Source: Sorangium sp051521495
GTDB lineage: Bacteria; Myxococcota_A; Polyangia; Polyangiales; Polyangiaceae
NCBI RefSeq assembly: GCF_051521495.1
Contig: NZ_CP150355.1
Coordinates: forward strand, 10,726,001-10,790,000
Reading direction: 5' to 3'
DNA: 64,000 bases
Positions 15,935 through 25,213 of the stretch are shown here, in pieces. Each line of letters starts with the position of its first letter. Within the stretch, counting starts at the first letter, position 1. The notes under the pieces are model-generated. The model did not search any database and was not told the DNA's origin. It was given only the letters and a program-made list of their open reading frames with translations. Position numbers and translations under genes: made by a program.

Positions 15935-16996
15935 GTGATTGTGGACCAGCCCCCCACACCTGCCCCCCACGAGGCCCCGGAGGACCGGGCCACGTTCGGG
16001 CTCTCCGCCTTCGATCCTCGCCCGAGCCTCATGGCACCTTCCATCGCGCCGGCCGCCTCGGCGGCGCCGCACGTCTCGGTGGTCGTCCCGGGGCTGAACG
16101 AGGCCGAGAGCCTGACCGAGCTCGCGCAACGGGTGGATCAGGCCTTGAAAGGGCGCTTCACCTACGAGCTCATCTTCGTGGACGACGGCAGCACCGATGA
16201 CAGCTGGGGCGTCATCTCCAGGATCCGCGCGGAGAACCCGGTCGTGAAGGGGATCCGGCTGCGGAAGAACTTCGGCAAGGCGACGGCGCTCACGGCCGGG
16301 TTCCGCAAGGCCAGAGGCGCGGTGGTCGTCACCATGGATGCCGATCTCCAGGACGACCCGGCCGATCTGCCGAGCTTCATCGCCAAGGTCGAGGAAGGGC
16401 TCGACGTCGTGGTCGGCTGGAAGGTCAACCGGCTCGACCCCGCCAATCGCCTCATCCTGTCCCGGATCTTCAACGGGACCGTCCGCTCGGTCACGGGCGT
16501 GAAGCTCCACGACATGAACTGTGGCTTCAAGGCCTACCGTCGCGAGGTGCTGCGCACCATCCCGATCTACGGAGATCTCTTCCGGTACATCCCGGCGCTG
16601 GCCGCCTGGCAGGGCTTCCGCGTCACGGAGATCCCGGTGCGCCACCACGCCCGCAAGTACGGCACCTCGCGCTACGGGCTGGAGCGCATCCTGCGCGGCT
16701 TCTTCGATCTGCTCAGCGTCATGTTCCTGACCCGCTATTCGAAGAAGCCGATGCACCTCTTCGGCCTCATCGGCCTGGTCTTCGCGGCGACCGGGGTGAC
16801 CATCAACGCGTATTTGACGTTCCTCTGGCTGCTCGGTCACAAGATCGGGGACCGGCCGCTGCTCCTCCTCGGCGTGCTGATGATCCTCCTCGGCATCCAG
16901 TTCTTCTCGATGGGTTTTATCGGCGAGTTCCTCACCTTCCAGATGCAGCAGCGCCATCTTTCGGACGAGCCGCCCGTCCGCGAGGAGATCGAGTGA
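15935..16996 (+). CDS. GT2 glycosyltransferase, polyprenyl-phosphate sugar synthase type
   Basis: The 353-aa protein has a GT-A domain (VSVVVPGLNEAESL near 48, FVDDGSTDDSW, RKNFGKATALTAGF, MDADLQDDP) and two C-terminal membrane helices (GLIGLVFAATGVTI and LLLLGVLMILLGIQFF). This is the DPM1/GtrB architecture, which transfers a sugar from a nucleotide donor to polyprenyl phosphate on the inner face of the membrane. The GTG at 15935 is the first start; ATG at 16031 (MAPSIAP) is equally possible and leaves the domain complete. The nearby flippase-like and DUF2079 membrane proteins suggest that the lipid-linked sugar is used in envelope glycosylation. The sugar is not predictable from sequence. 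Confidence 0.92.
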   Translation: MIVDQPPTPAPHEAPEDRATFGLSAFDPRPSLMAPSIAPAASAAPHVSVVVPGLNEAESLTELAQRVDQALKGRFTYELIFVDDGSTDDSWGVISRIRAENPVVKGIRLRKNFGKATALTAGFRKARGAVVVTMDADLQDDPADLPSFIAKVEEGLDVVVGWKVNRLDPANRLILSRIFNGTVRSVTGVKLHDMNCGFKAYRREVLRTIPIYGDLFRYIPALAAWQGFRVTEIPVRHHARKYGTSRYGLERILRGFFDLLSVMFLTRYSKKPMHLFGLIGLVFAATGVTINAYLTFLWLLGHKIGDRPLLLLGVLMILLGIQFFSMGFIGEFLTFQMQQRHLSDEPPVREEIE

Positions 16997-17100
16997 GCTC
17001 CGAACCTTGGTTCGATCGGTCAGGGGTCCCCGTGCCCAGGGGTCTCTCCTCTCTCCAGTCCCTCCGCTCGGTGGTGATCGACGTTGCCCGAGAACGATCC

Positions 17101-17154
17101 CGGGGAGACAGCGAGACAGGGAGATTTGCTGAGTTTTTTCTCCCTGCCTCCCCG
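17101..17154. other. imperfect hairpin with a T-run in its loop
   Basis: CGGGGAG (17101-17107) pairs with CTCCCCG (17148-17154) and CAGGGAGA (17117-17124) pairs with TCTCCCTG (17139-17146), with six Ts inside the loop region. The T-run is in the loop rather than after the stem, so this is not a standard terminator. A role between the two envelope genes is possible. Confidence 0.4.
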
Positions 17155-17227
17155 TCCCCCCGTTCCAATTTGACCAGTACCCTCCGCTCCGCGGCGCCGC
17201 GCTGAGCGCGCAGCCGGGTTTGCCGTC

Positions 17228-18211
17228 GTGCGCCGCGCCGCCCTTCGCACCCTCGTCCGCCTGATTGGCCCGCTCTTGCTCGTGCTCGTGGTCGCGCGCA
17301 TGGACGACCGGGACGCGGTGCTCGGCGCGGTCGCGTCAGCCTCGCCTGGCCCGCTCGCGCTCGCGGCGTTGCTGAACGTCCTCAACATCCACCTCAAGGT
17401 GGTCCGCTGGGACGCGCTGCTCCGGGCTCGGGGCATCGTTTATCCGCTCCGCCGCGCGTGGAGCGCCTACGCGACCTCGCTCTACGTCGGCATGCTGACC
17501 CCTGGGCGGGTCGGCGATCTGCTCCGGATCCGCTACCTGCGCCACGACCTTGGCGTGCCTTACGCGGAGGGGCTCGCCACCGTCGTGATGGACAGGCTGT
17601 GTGATCTGTACGTGCTCGCCGCCTTCGTCGCGGTCGGCGTCGCCCGCTACAGCGCGGTGATCGCCGGCCGCCTCGCCTGGGTGACGTGGGGCGGAATCGC
17701 GCTCACCGTCCTGGCGCCCCTCGTGTTGCTCATCCCCGGGCTGGCCGAGCGGGTGCTGCTCGCCTTCTCGCGCAAGATCGCGAAGGAGCCCCAGGAGAGC
17801 GCGGAGCCCGGCGCGGCGAGCCGCTTCCTCGTCGCGCTGCGCGCTCATGTCGGGCGCGGGCTGCTCTTCACGCTCCCGGTCACGGTGGCGACGTTCGTCG
17901 TCAACTTCGTGCAGGGCTACCTGATCGCGCGTGCCCTCGGCATCTCGCTCTCGCTCTTCGACGCCACCTGCCTGCTCGCCATCGCGAACCTGCTCGGCCT
18001 CTTACCGATCTCGATCGCTGGCGTCGGCGTCCGTGAGTTCTTCTTCGCCCTCGTGTTCCCGTCGCTCGGCTTCACCGCCGCGCACGGCGTCAGCTTCGGC
18101 CTCCTTGTCTTCGCCGTCATCTACCTCGTGGTCGTCGCCGTCGGCTTCGTGAGCTGGCAGCTGGCCCCCCCGCCCACCGCCCCGACCTCCTCCACCCCGC
18201 GATTCGGCTAG
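17228..18211 (+). CDS. flippase-like integral membrane protein (LPG-synthase TM family)
   Basis: The 327-aa, very hydrophobic protein has about eight membrane segments and conserved features of the UPF0104/lysylphosphatidylglycerol-synthase transmembrane family: NVLNIHLKVVRWDALLRARG, SLYVGMLTPGRVGDLLR, VMDRLCDLYVLA and the glycine-rich LPISIAGVGVREFFF near the C-terminus. Members are often found with polyprenyl-sugar glycosyltransferases and are suspected lipid or lipid-linked sugar translocators. The soluble synthase domain of MprF is absent. A GTG start is used. The stop codon lies inside the palindromic element that begins at 18208. Confidence 0.88.
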   Translation: MRRAALRTLVRLIGPLLLVLVVARMDDRDAVLGAVASASPGPLALAALLNVLNIHLKVVRWDALLRARGIVYPLRRAWSAYATSLYVGMLTPGRVGDLLRIRYLRHDLGVPYAEGLATVVMDRLCDLYVLAAFVAVGVARYSAVIAGRLAWVTWGGIALTVLAPLVLLIPGLAERVLLAFSRKIAKEPQESAEPGAASRFLVALRAHVGRGLLFTLPVTVATFVVNFVQGYLIARALGISLSLFDATCLLAIANLLGLLPISIAGVGVREFFFALVFPSLGFTAAHGVSFGLLVFAVIYLVVVAVGFVSWQLAPPPTAPTSSTPRFG

Positions 18212-18396
18212 TTCCGTGCGTCAGAATTCCCGCCGGGGATTGCTGACGCGCGGAACTAGGGCGCCCGCGAAGCGGACGCCGGGGTTCGGGGCGGAGCTCC
18301 GAGGAAACAAAGCTAGGTCCGCCCGCGCGAAGCCGCCGCGAAGCGGCGCAGAAGTCCGGCCATCCATGGCCGGACTTCTGGCGGGCGGAACTAGTC
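18208..18396. repeat. 189-bp nested palindromic element (MITE/REP-like)
   Basis: The element is bounded by CTAGTTCCG at the left and CGGAACTAG at the right. Inside are a 17-bp inverted repeat with one mismatch (18208-18224 and 18243-18259) and a perfect 13-bp hairpin around AGAAGTCCGGCCA and TGGCCGGACTTCT (about 18350-18379). The left end includes the flippase stop codon, so the element may also act as a 3' hairpin. A related sequence lies at 36990-37110, suggesting a dispersed family. No transposase is encoded. Confidence 0.75.
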
Positions 18397-18435
18397 GCCC
18401 GAGCTCCTCGCTCGTCCCGCCGCCCACGAATTCCA

Positions 18436-18505
18436 CGTCCACGTCAGGCCCGCGGGGAGGTCCCTCCCCGCGTCCACGTCAGGCCCGCGACGAGGTCCCT
18501 CCCCG
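18436..18505. repeat. two tandem 35-bp units
   Basis: Two adjacent 35-base copies beginning CGTCCACGTCAGGCCCGCG differ at two positions. They lie between the palindromic element and the 3' end of the next minus-strand gene. The remaining sequence of 18212-18542 contains no gene that I can support. Confidence 0.85.
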
Positions 18506-18542
18506 CGGGCCGGCCGGCTCGGCACGACCGTCGACGCCGTAC

Positions 18543-19181
18543 CTAGAGAGAAATGGGGGTGGTGAGCTGAAGAGGCTCCCCATCGAAGGCCGGCACCCGC
18601 GCGGCGGCCGCCCGGAAGGCGTCGACAACGCACGCGCCAACCTCGGTCCCGGCGAAGGGCAGCCCGTCCAGCTCCACCTGGGCCTCGCCGCTCGGCGTGA
18701 AGGTCACGGTCACGCTCCCCTCCCCGCTCGGCCCGTCCGGCTGCCAGCAGCGCTTCGCCCGGGCACGGCCGTGCTCGAGCGCCGCGCCCGCGGCCTTGCT
18801 CACCCGAACGCGCGCCCCGTCGACCCGGCTCGACACGACGTCGTACCCGTCGTGCGAGCGCGGCATCACCTCGGCAGAGGCGGGATATGCCCCGCCGCGC
18901 TGCAGGCAGTGCGAGGGGCGCACCATCGCGTAGCCCGTCGCGGTGGCGAAGCTGCACACAGCGAGCGCCACCAGCAGGGCCCGCTGCCCGCCGCCCCGGC
19001 CGAGCGGCCCGTCGAGCGGCCCGTCGTCGCTCGATCCGTCGCGCAACCGCTCCACCTCCGCACGGATTTCCGCGATCTCCGCGTCCCGGGCGGCGAGCGC
19101 CGCGTCCCGCTCCTTCAGCTTGGCTTCGAGGGTTTCGATGCGCGCGCGAGCCGCATCGAGAGGATCCCGGTAGTGCGACAT
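18543..19181 (-). CDS. anchored coiled-coil protein, AgmX/TonB-C-like end
   Basis: The 212-aa protein has an N-terminal coiled coil (IETLEAKLKERDAALAARDA, continuing through EIAEIRAEVERL) to about residue 47, one transmembrane helix near 68-86 (ALLVALAVCSFATATGYAMV) and a periplasmic domain. The last 60 residues (GSVTVTFTPSGEAQVELDG, then ACVVDAFRAAAARVPAF) resemble the C-terminal domain found in many myxobacterial AgmX/PglI and TonB-like proteins. The ATG at 19181 is the only reasonable start. It is divergent from the DUF2079 gene, with 10-bp repeats between them. Function is unknown. Confidence 0.75.
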   Translation of the reverse strand: MSHYRDPLDAARARIETLEAKLKERDAALAARDAEIAEIRAEVERLRDGSSDDGPLDGPLGRGGGQRALLVALAVCSFATATGYAMVRPSHCLQRGGAYPASAEVMPRSHDGYDVVSSRVDGARVRVSKAAGAALEHGRARAKRCWQPDGPSGEGSVTVTFTPSGEAQVELDGLPFAGTEVGACVVDAFRAAAARVPAFDGEPLQLTTPISL

Positions 19182-19244
19182 GGCGCCATTCTACCGCGGA
19201 CCGCGCGCGGCGCCCTGCCCTTCCCGCGCCCCCGCGCCGAACCA

Positions 19245-19284
19245 CGTCCTTCCGCGTCCTTCCGCGTCCTTCCGCGTCCTTCCG
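19245..19284. repeat. four tandem 10-bp units in a divergent promoter region
   Basis: CGTCCTTCCG is repeated four times without change, about 65 bases before the minus-strand start at 19181 and about 60 before the plus-strand start at 19347. One unit equals roughly one helical turn, so copy-number changes could shift promoter spacing. Confidence 0.85.
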
Positions 19285-19346
19285 CGAGGTCCCACGTTCC
19301 TTGACAGCGGGGGGTAGGGTCAAGTAGCCGAGGACCCGCCTCACCC

Positions 19347-21545
19347 ATGCTAGAGAACCACCGCACCAGGCTGAACAGCGCGCTCGCCAAGCTCGACGGC
19401 GCCCTCGAGCGGCTCGCGCGCGCCGCCTTGACCCTGGCGCCGTGGCCGATCCTCTACGGCATGAGCATCGCCGTGACGGTCTGGGTCTTCACCCACCCGA
19501 GCCGGCTCGCGCAGCTCGACACGAACAAGCTGACCGAGATCGAGCGCCGCTGGATGGCCGGCGGCGCCGGCGCCGCCATCGCGGGGGTCGGGCTCGCCTA
19601 CTTCCTCGTGATGCTGGCGCGGCGCTCCCGCACCCGCTCGTGGGACTTCGTGAGCACCGTGGGCCGCCTCAACCGCGCCCTGGTCCCCCTGCTCGCGCTC
19701 CCGCTGGTCGCCGCGCTCAAGGTCCCGAACATCGAGAAGGACAGCCCGAAGGCCGCGATCTTCTTCGCCGCCCTCGCCGCCGCGGCCACGGGCGCCGGCG
19801 TCTACGCCTGGGGCCGCCGCGCGCAGCTGTCGCCCTGGCTCGACGACGACCTGTCCGAGCTCGACGGCGCGCGCTCGCCAAGGCCGCGCGCTCGCCGAGG
19901 CACCGCGCTCGCGAAGGTCGCGCGGTGGCTCCCGCCGCTCGCCCTGCTCGCGCTGTGGGCGGGCTACGCCCTCTTCTTCTCCCGGCTCGCGATCACCAAC
20001 CACCACGCGCTGCACACCAGGACGCCCGACCTCGGGTACTACGACAACATCTTCTACCAGTCGATCCACGGACGGCCGCTCGGCTGCTCCTGGCTCAGGG
20101 CCGGTTACCACGGCTCCGCGCACTTCGACCCGATCCTCGTCCTGATCTCGCCGCTCTACCTCCTCTATCCGAGGGCCGAGTTCCTCCTCATCCTCCAGTC
20201 CGCGTGGCTCGGCGCCGGCGTCGTCCCCGTGTACCTGCTCGCGCGCGACAAGCTCGAGCACCGCGGCAAGGCGCTCCTGCTCGCCGCCTTGTGGGCCATC
20301 TACCCGGCCCTGCACGGCGCGAACATGTACGAGTTCCACTCGCTCGCGCTGATCTCGCCGCTCGTCGTCTGGCTCCTCTACTTCTACGAGACCGGCAGGG
20401 ACAGGCTGTACTGGGTCACCCTCGCCGTGCTGCTGCTCTGCCGGGAGGACGTCTCCCTGCTGATGTGCTTCATCGGGCTCTACGCCATCTTCGACCGGCG
20501 CCCGGGCAAAACCCGCCTCGGCTGGGTGACCATCGCGACGAGCCTCGTCTACTTCGTCGTCGTGAAGCTGTTCTTCATGACGTCGGCCGGCATCATCATG
20601 TCCGGCAAGGACGCTTATTCGTTCGCCTACTACTACGAGGAGCTCATGCCGAACCGGAGCGGGCTCGGCGGCATGCTCGTCTCCCTCCTCACGAACCCCG
20701 TCTTCGCGCTCAAGGTCATGCTCGAGGAGCCGAAGATCCTCTTCCTCCTCCAGATCTTCGTCCCCCTCTGCTTCCTGCCCTTCCTCGCCAAGCCCGGGCG
20801 CTGGATGCTCGCCTACGGGCTCCTGTTCTGCCTGCTCGCCTCGCGCGACGCGGTGTTCTCGATCCACTTCCAGTACTCGTCGATCCTCTTCCCCATCGCG
20901 TTCGTGCTGACGCCGATCGCGCTCAAGCGGGTCGAGGGCTCCGCGCCGGCCGCGTACTACGGGCTCGACGGGCGGCGCCTCTCGCGCGCGCTGCTCGCCG
21001 CCGCGCTCGTGGCGAGCGCGCTGATGTCGTGGAAGTTCGGCGGCCTCGCCGAGAGCGCGTCGTTCAAGGGCGGCTTCTCCCGCGTGGCGCGCCAGCTCAC
21101 GCCCGAGCAGGAGGCGACCTACGCCTGGGTCCGGCAGCAGGTGGAGGCGATCCCGCCCGGCGCCATCGTCGGCGCGACGAGCAAGATGGGGCCTCACGTG
21201 TCGAACCGGAAGGAGGCCTATTTCTATCCGGGCGACCGCGCCGCGAACGTCCAGTACGTGCTGCTCGACGAGGGGGAGCTCAAGGGCAAGGACCTGGAGC
21301 GCCACAACGCGGCGGTGAAGCGCGGCGAGCTCGAGGAGCTCAGCCGGCTGAAGAAGATGGCGCTGTTCAAGCGGGTGAAGCCGCCGTCGAAGCCGCAGCC
21401 GCCGACCCCGGCGGCCTCCGACGAGCCCCCTACTACCGGAGACCCGCCTCCGGAGCTACGAAAGCCCGACCGAAAGGACGGCGGCGCGCCGCCCGATCCC
21501 TCCAGCACCGCGGAGCAAGATGAAACCTCTCCTCCTGGCCCATGA
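19347..21545 (+). CDS. DUF2079 multi-pass membrane protein
   Basis: The 732-aa protein has about twelve membrane helices. From residue 230 on it shows the DUF2079 pattern (DLGYYDNIFYQSIHGRPL, HGSAHFDPILVLISPLYLL, LQSAWLGAGVVPVYLLARD, ANMYEFHSLALISPL). The family looks like GT-C glycosyltransferases of the ArnT/PMT fold, with an early acidic loop, and probably uses a polyprenyl-linked sugar outside the membrane. The C-terminal 70 residues are a P/E/K-rich tail that overlaps the next gene by 26 bases. Together with the GT2 and flippase-like genes upstream it suggests an envelope-glycan pathway. No strong ribosome-binding site precedes the ATG. Confidence 0.87.
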   Translation: MLENHRTRLNSALAKLDGALERLARAALTLAPWPILYGMSIAVTVWVFTHPSRLAQLDTNKLTEIERRWMAGGAGAAIAGVGLAYFLVMLARRSRTRSWDFVSTVGRLNRALVPLLALPLVAALKVPNIEKDSPKAAIFFAALAAAATGAGVYAWGRRAQLSPWLDDDLSELDGARSPRPRARRGTALAKVARWLPPLALLALWAGYALFFSRLAITNHHALHTRTPDLGYYDNIFYQSIHGRPLGCSWLRAGYHGSAHFDPILVLISPLYLLYPRAEFLLILQSAWLGAGVVPVYLLARDKLEHRGKALLLAALWAIYPALHGANMYEFHSLALISPLVVWLLYFYETGRDRLYWVTLAVLLLCREDVSLLMCFIGLYAIFDRRPGKTRLGWVTIATSLVYFVVVKLFFMTSAGIIMSGKDAYSFAYYYEELMPNRSGLGGMLVSLLTNPVFALKVMLEEPKILFLLQIFVPLCFLPFLAKPGRWMLAYGLLFCLLASRDAVFSIHFQYSSILFPIAFVLTPIALKRVEGSAPAAYYGLDGRRLSRALLAAALVASALMSWKFGGLAESASFKGGFSRVARQLTPEQEATYAWVRQQVEAIPPGAIVGATSKMGPHVSNRKEAYFYPGDRAANVQYVLLDEGELKGKDLERHNAAVKRGELEELSRLKKMALFKRVKPPSKPQPPTPAASDEPPTTGDPPPELRKPDRKDGGAPPDPSSTAEQDETSPPGP

Positions 21546-21966
21546 CTTCAACGCGACCTCCGAGCTCGCCCTCGACGCCGCGATCGAGCTCGCCCGCAAG
21601 CTGTCCGCGAAGATCGTCGTGGCGCACGTGTACAGCGTGCCCGTCTACAGCTTCCCGGAAGGCTCGTCCCTGATCCCCTCGGCCGAGGACGCCGCGCGCA
21701 TCGCCGATGCGGCGCAGCGGAGCCTCGATCAGGTGCTCGAGCGCCGGCGCAGCACGCCCGGCGTCGAGATCTCCGGCGTGCTGCGCGCCGGCATCCCCGA
21801 CGAGGAGATCTGCCGCCTCGCGGAGGAGATCGACGCCGAGATGATCGTGATCGGGACGCACGCGCGCGGGGCGGTCGCGCGAGCGCTGCTCGGCAGCGTG
21901 GCGCAGCGGGTGGTGCGCTCGGCGAAGGTCCCCGTCCTGTCGATACGAGGACCACAACCGGCCTGA
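21520..21966 (+). CDS. universal stress protein (UspA family)
   Basis: The 148-aa protein is a single UspA domain: MKPLLLAHDFNATSELALDA at the N-terminus, AKIVVAHVYSVP, and the nucleotide-binding signature GTHARGAVARALLGSVAQRV with VPVLSIRGP at the end. The G-x2-G-x9-G(S/T) motif suggests an ATP-binding member. CGGAG lies just before the ATG, inside the DUF2079 3' end (26-base overlap), so the two are co-transcribed. A small inverted repeat (ATCCGGC/GCCGGAT) follows the stop. Confidence 0.93.
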   Translation: MKPLLLAHDFNATSELALDAAIELARKLSAKIVVAHVYSVPVYSFPEGSSLIPSAEDAARIADAAQRSLDQVLERRRSTPGVEISGVLRAGIPDEEICRLAEEIDAEMIVIGTHARGAVARALLGSVAQRVVRSAKVPVLSIRGPQPA

Positions 21967-22107
21967 TGTACGTGGCATCACGAAACCGTGACTTCCGGTA
22001 TCCGGCGTTGCCGGATCGGGCATTAGAAATTTCCCGACTTCCTGTCAAATGCATCCTGCAGCGATGACGAAACCTCGTTGAAACATCGGGCACGTTACGC
22101 CCGTGCC

Positions 22108-23322
<1,215 letters not shown>

Positions 23323-23475
23323 CGACACAGAGGAGGCCAGCCACAGACCCAGGTCGACAAGAGCTCCCGGCCGCGCTCGCCCTTCCGGTGAGGAAGGATA
23401 CGCGCGGCCGGGGGCGCCGTCGTTGTTGCCTCCCCAGGGGCGCACCGCTAGAGCGACGGACGGTTCGAACCGAAA

Positions 23476-23526
23476 GGCGCCGAGAGCGCCAAGAGAGCTC
23501 GACAATCTCTTGGCGCTCCCGGCGCC
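23476..23526. terminator. strong hairpin between amt and yebC
   Basis: Two 21-base arms beginning GGCGCCGAGAGCGCCAAGAGA pair with one mismatch around a nine-base loop. GGTTCGAAC/GTTCGAACC-like sequences lie outside the arms. There is no T-run, so it is either an intrinsic terminator without U-tract or a processing hairpin. It is the only notable structure in the 309-bp gap 23323-23631. Confidence 0.55.
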
Positions 23527-23631
23527 CTGACGGTTTCTACGCTCGAACCGATCGGTGCTCCACCTTGCGCCGAACCTTCCCCCTGGGCGCGCGCCGCGAG
23601 CGAGCGTCCCGTCATCACGGAGCAGACAGGC

Positions 23632-24381
23632 ATGAGCGGCCATTCGAAGTGGGCCACCATCAAGCGCAAGAAGGGCGCGCTCGACGCGAAGCGCGGCAAG
23701 CTCTTCACGAAGCTCATCAAGGAGATCACCGTCGCCTCGCGCATGGGCGGCGGAGACCCGAACGGCAACCCGCGCCTCCGCAAGGCGATCAACGACGCCA
23801 AGGGCCAGGCGATGCCCGCCGACACGATCAAGCGCGCCATCCAGCGCGGCACCGGCGAGATCGAGGGCGCGAACTACGAGGAGATCCTCTACGAAGGGAC
23901 AGGGCCCGGCGGGACGCTGTTCCTCGCCGAGGCGATGACCGACAACCGGAACCGCACCGTCGCCGAGATCCGGAAGATCTTCGAGAAGAACAACGGGCAG
24001 CTCGGCGCCGGCGGCTCCGCGCAGTGGGCCTTCGAGAGGAAGGGGATCATCCTCCTCGCGAAGGACGCGGCGACGGAGGATCAGCTCATGGAGACCGCCG
24101 TGGGCGCGGGCGCCGACGACTACAGCGACCAGGGAGAGGAATGGCAGGTGCTCTCCAGCGTCGAGGTGATGGACACCGTCGTGAAGGCCCTCGAGGACGC
24201 GAAGATCGCCGTGAAGTCGAACTCCGCGGGCTACGTCCCCAAGAACAAGAAAGAGGTCGCGGGCCGCGACGCCGAGGTCTGCCTCAACCTCGTCGACTCG
24301 CTCGACGACCACGACGACGTGCAGAACGTCTACGCCGACTTCGACGTCCCCGAAGAGGAGCTCGCGAAGCTCGAGGGCTGA
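23632..24381 (+). CDS. yebC: YebC/PmpR (TACO1) family protein
   Basis: The 249-aa protein matches the family over its full length: MSGHSKWATIKRKKGALDAK at the start, FTKLIKEITVASRMGGGDP, GGTLFLAEAMTDNRNRTVAE, GSAQWAFERKGII and EVCLNLVDSLDDHDDVQNVY. Members act in the cytoplasm, as transcription factors in some bacteria and as translation factors that relieve stalling at proline stretches in others. A translation role would suit a genome this rich in proline runs, but the sequence cannot decide between them. In many bacteria yebC lies beside ruvC; that neighbour is absent here. Confidence 0.96.
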   Translation: MSGHSKWATIKRKKGALDAKRGKLFTKLIKEITVASRMGGGDPNGNPRLRKAINDAKGQAMPADTIKRAIQRGTGEIEGANYEEILYEGTGPGGTLFLAEAMTDNRNRTVAEIRKIFEKNNGQLGAGGSAQWAFERKGIILLAKDAATEDQLMETAVGAGADDYSDQGEEWQVLSSVEVMDTVVKALEDAKIAVKSNSAGYVPKNKKEVAGRDAEVCLNLVDSLDDHDDVQNVYADFDVPEEELAKLEG

Positions 24382-24403
24382 CCCCGGCCAGGGCGCGAGC
24401 CCG

Positions 24404-25213
24404 TCACGGCCGCCAGATCGGGAAGCTCACGATCGCCCACGAGAAGAACGCGTGGGCGAAGACCGCCGGAGTCAGGCGCCCGGTCTGGTACACAACGCGA
24501 CCCCACACGATCGAGCAGCCGAAGCCCGCCGCGACGAGCAGCGGGTTCGGCCCGGCCACCGGATCGCCGAGCAGGAAGAGCGTGGGGGCGTGCGCGGCGG
24601 CGAACAGCGCGCTCGACAGCAGCCAGGCCTTGGCCCAGCCGAGCGGCCCCTCGAGCGCACGCAGGACGAGCCCGCGCCAGACGATCTCCTCCAGCGCGGC
24701 GATGATGAAGACGATCGCCCCGGCGAACACGCGCGCGTCGGCCGAGGGGTCGCCGAGGTGGAGGTACAGGCGGAGGATCCACGCCTCGCGAGGCGAGCCC
24801 CGCGGGGCGAGCAGGAGCTGCACCGCCATGGCGAGGCCGTAGAGCCCCGCCGCGACCACGGCGCCGCGCGCGAGATCGCCCGACAGGGGCCGGAGCGCGG
24901 CGCGGAGCTCGCCGCGCCGGCGGAGCCACATCACGGTGAGCGCCGTGAGGACCGCGTAGAGCGCGCCGAGCGGCGCGAGCATCGACGGCGCGCCCTCGCG
25001 ATCGGGGTCGAACGCGAACGAGACGGCGAGCGCGACGCCGATGGTGACGGAGGCGGCGATGAGCGCGGCGTCGCGGCGCGAGGCCCGCGGCGGCTCGCGC
25101 GGATCGATCGCCCGCGGCTCGCGCGGCGAGGCCGGGGCCGAGGCGGCCGGAGGTGCCGCGGCAGAAGGAGCCGCGCCGGCAGGAGCCGCGGCCTCGTCTT
25201 CGCTCGGGATCAT
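24404..25213 (-). CDS. CPBP family intramembrane protease (CAAX/Abi-like)
   Basis: The 269-aa membrane protein has the CPBP motifs: EEIVWRGLVLRALEG (EExxxR), FAAAHAPTLFLLG and VFAHAFFSW, which supply the glutamates and histidines of the metal site. Substrates are unknown. The frame is open to an ATG at 25276, which would add a (SDE)n stretch, but the ATG at 25213 overlaps the coaBC stop by four bases (ATGA) and starts a normal sequence (MIPSEDEAAAP), so I prefer it. The N-terminal 60 residues are A/P-rich and cytoplasmic. It is convergent with yebC. Confidence 0.88.
   Translation of the reverse strand: MIPSEDEAAAPAGAAPSAAAPPAASAPASPREPRAIDPREPPRASRRDAALIAASVTIGVALAVSFAFDPDREGAPSMLAPLGALYAVLTALTVMWLRRRGELRAALRPLSGDLARGAVVAAGLYGLAMAVQLLLAPRGSPREAWILRLYLHLGDPSADARVFAGAIVFIIAALEEIVWRGLVLRALEGPLGWAKAWLLSSALFAAAHAPTLFLLGDPVAGPNPLLVAAGFGCSIVWGRVVYQTGRLTPAVFAHAFFSWAIVSFPIWRP

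Noticed and set aside
19350..21305. Long minus-strand open frame (651 codons) opposite the DUF2079 gene
   Set aside because: It is His/Arg/Glu-rich with no motif and mirrors a well-supported membrane protein; high GC leaves antisense frames open.
21967..22107. Sigma-54 promoter upstream of amt
   Set aside because: A TGGCA is present, but no TTGC lies at the required spacing.
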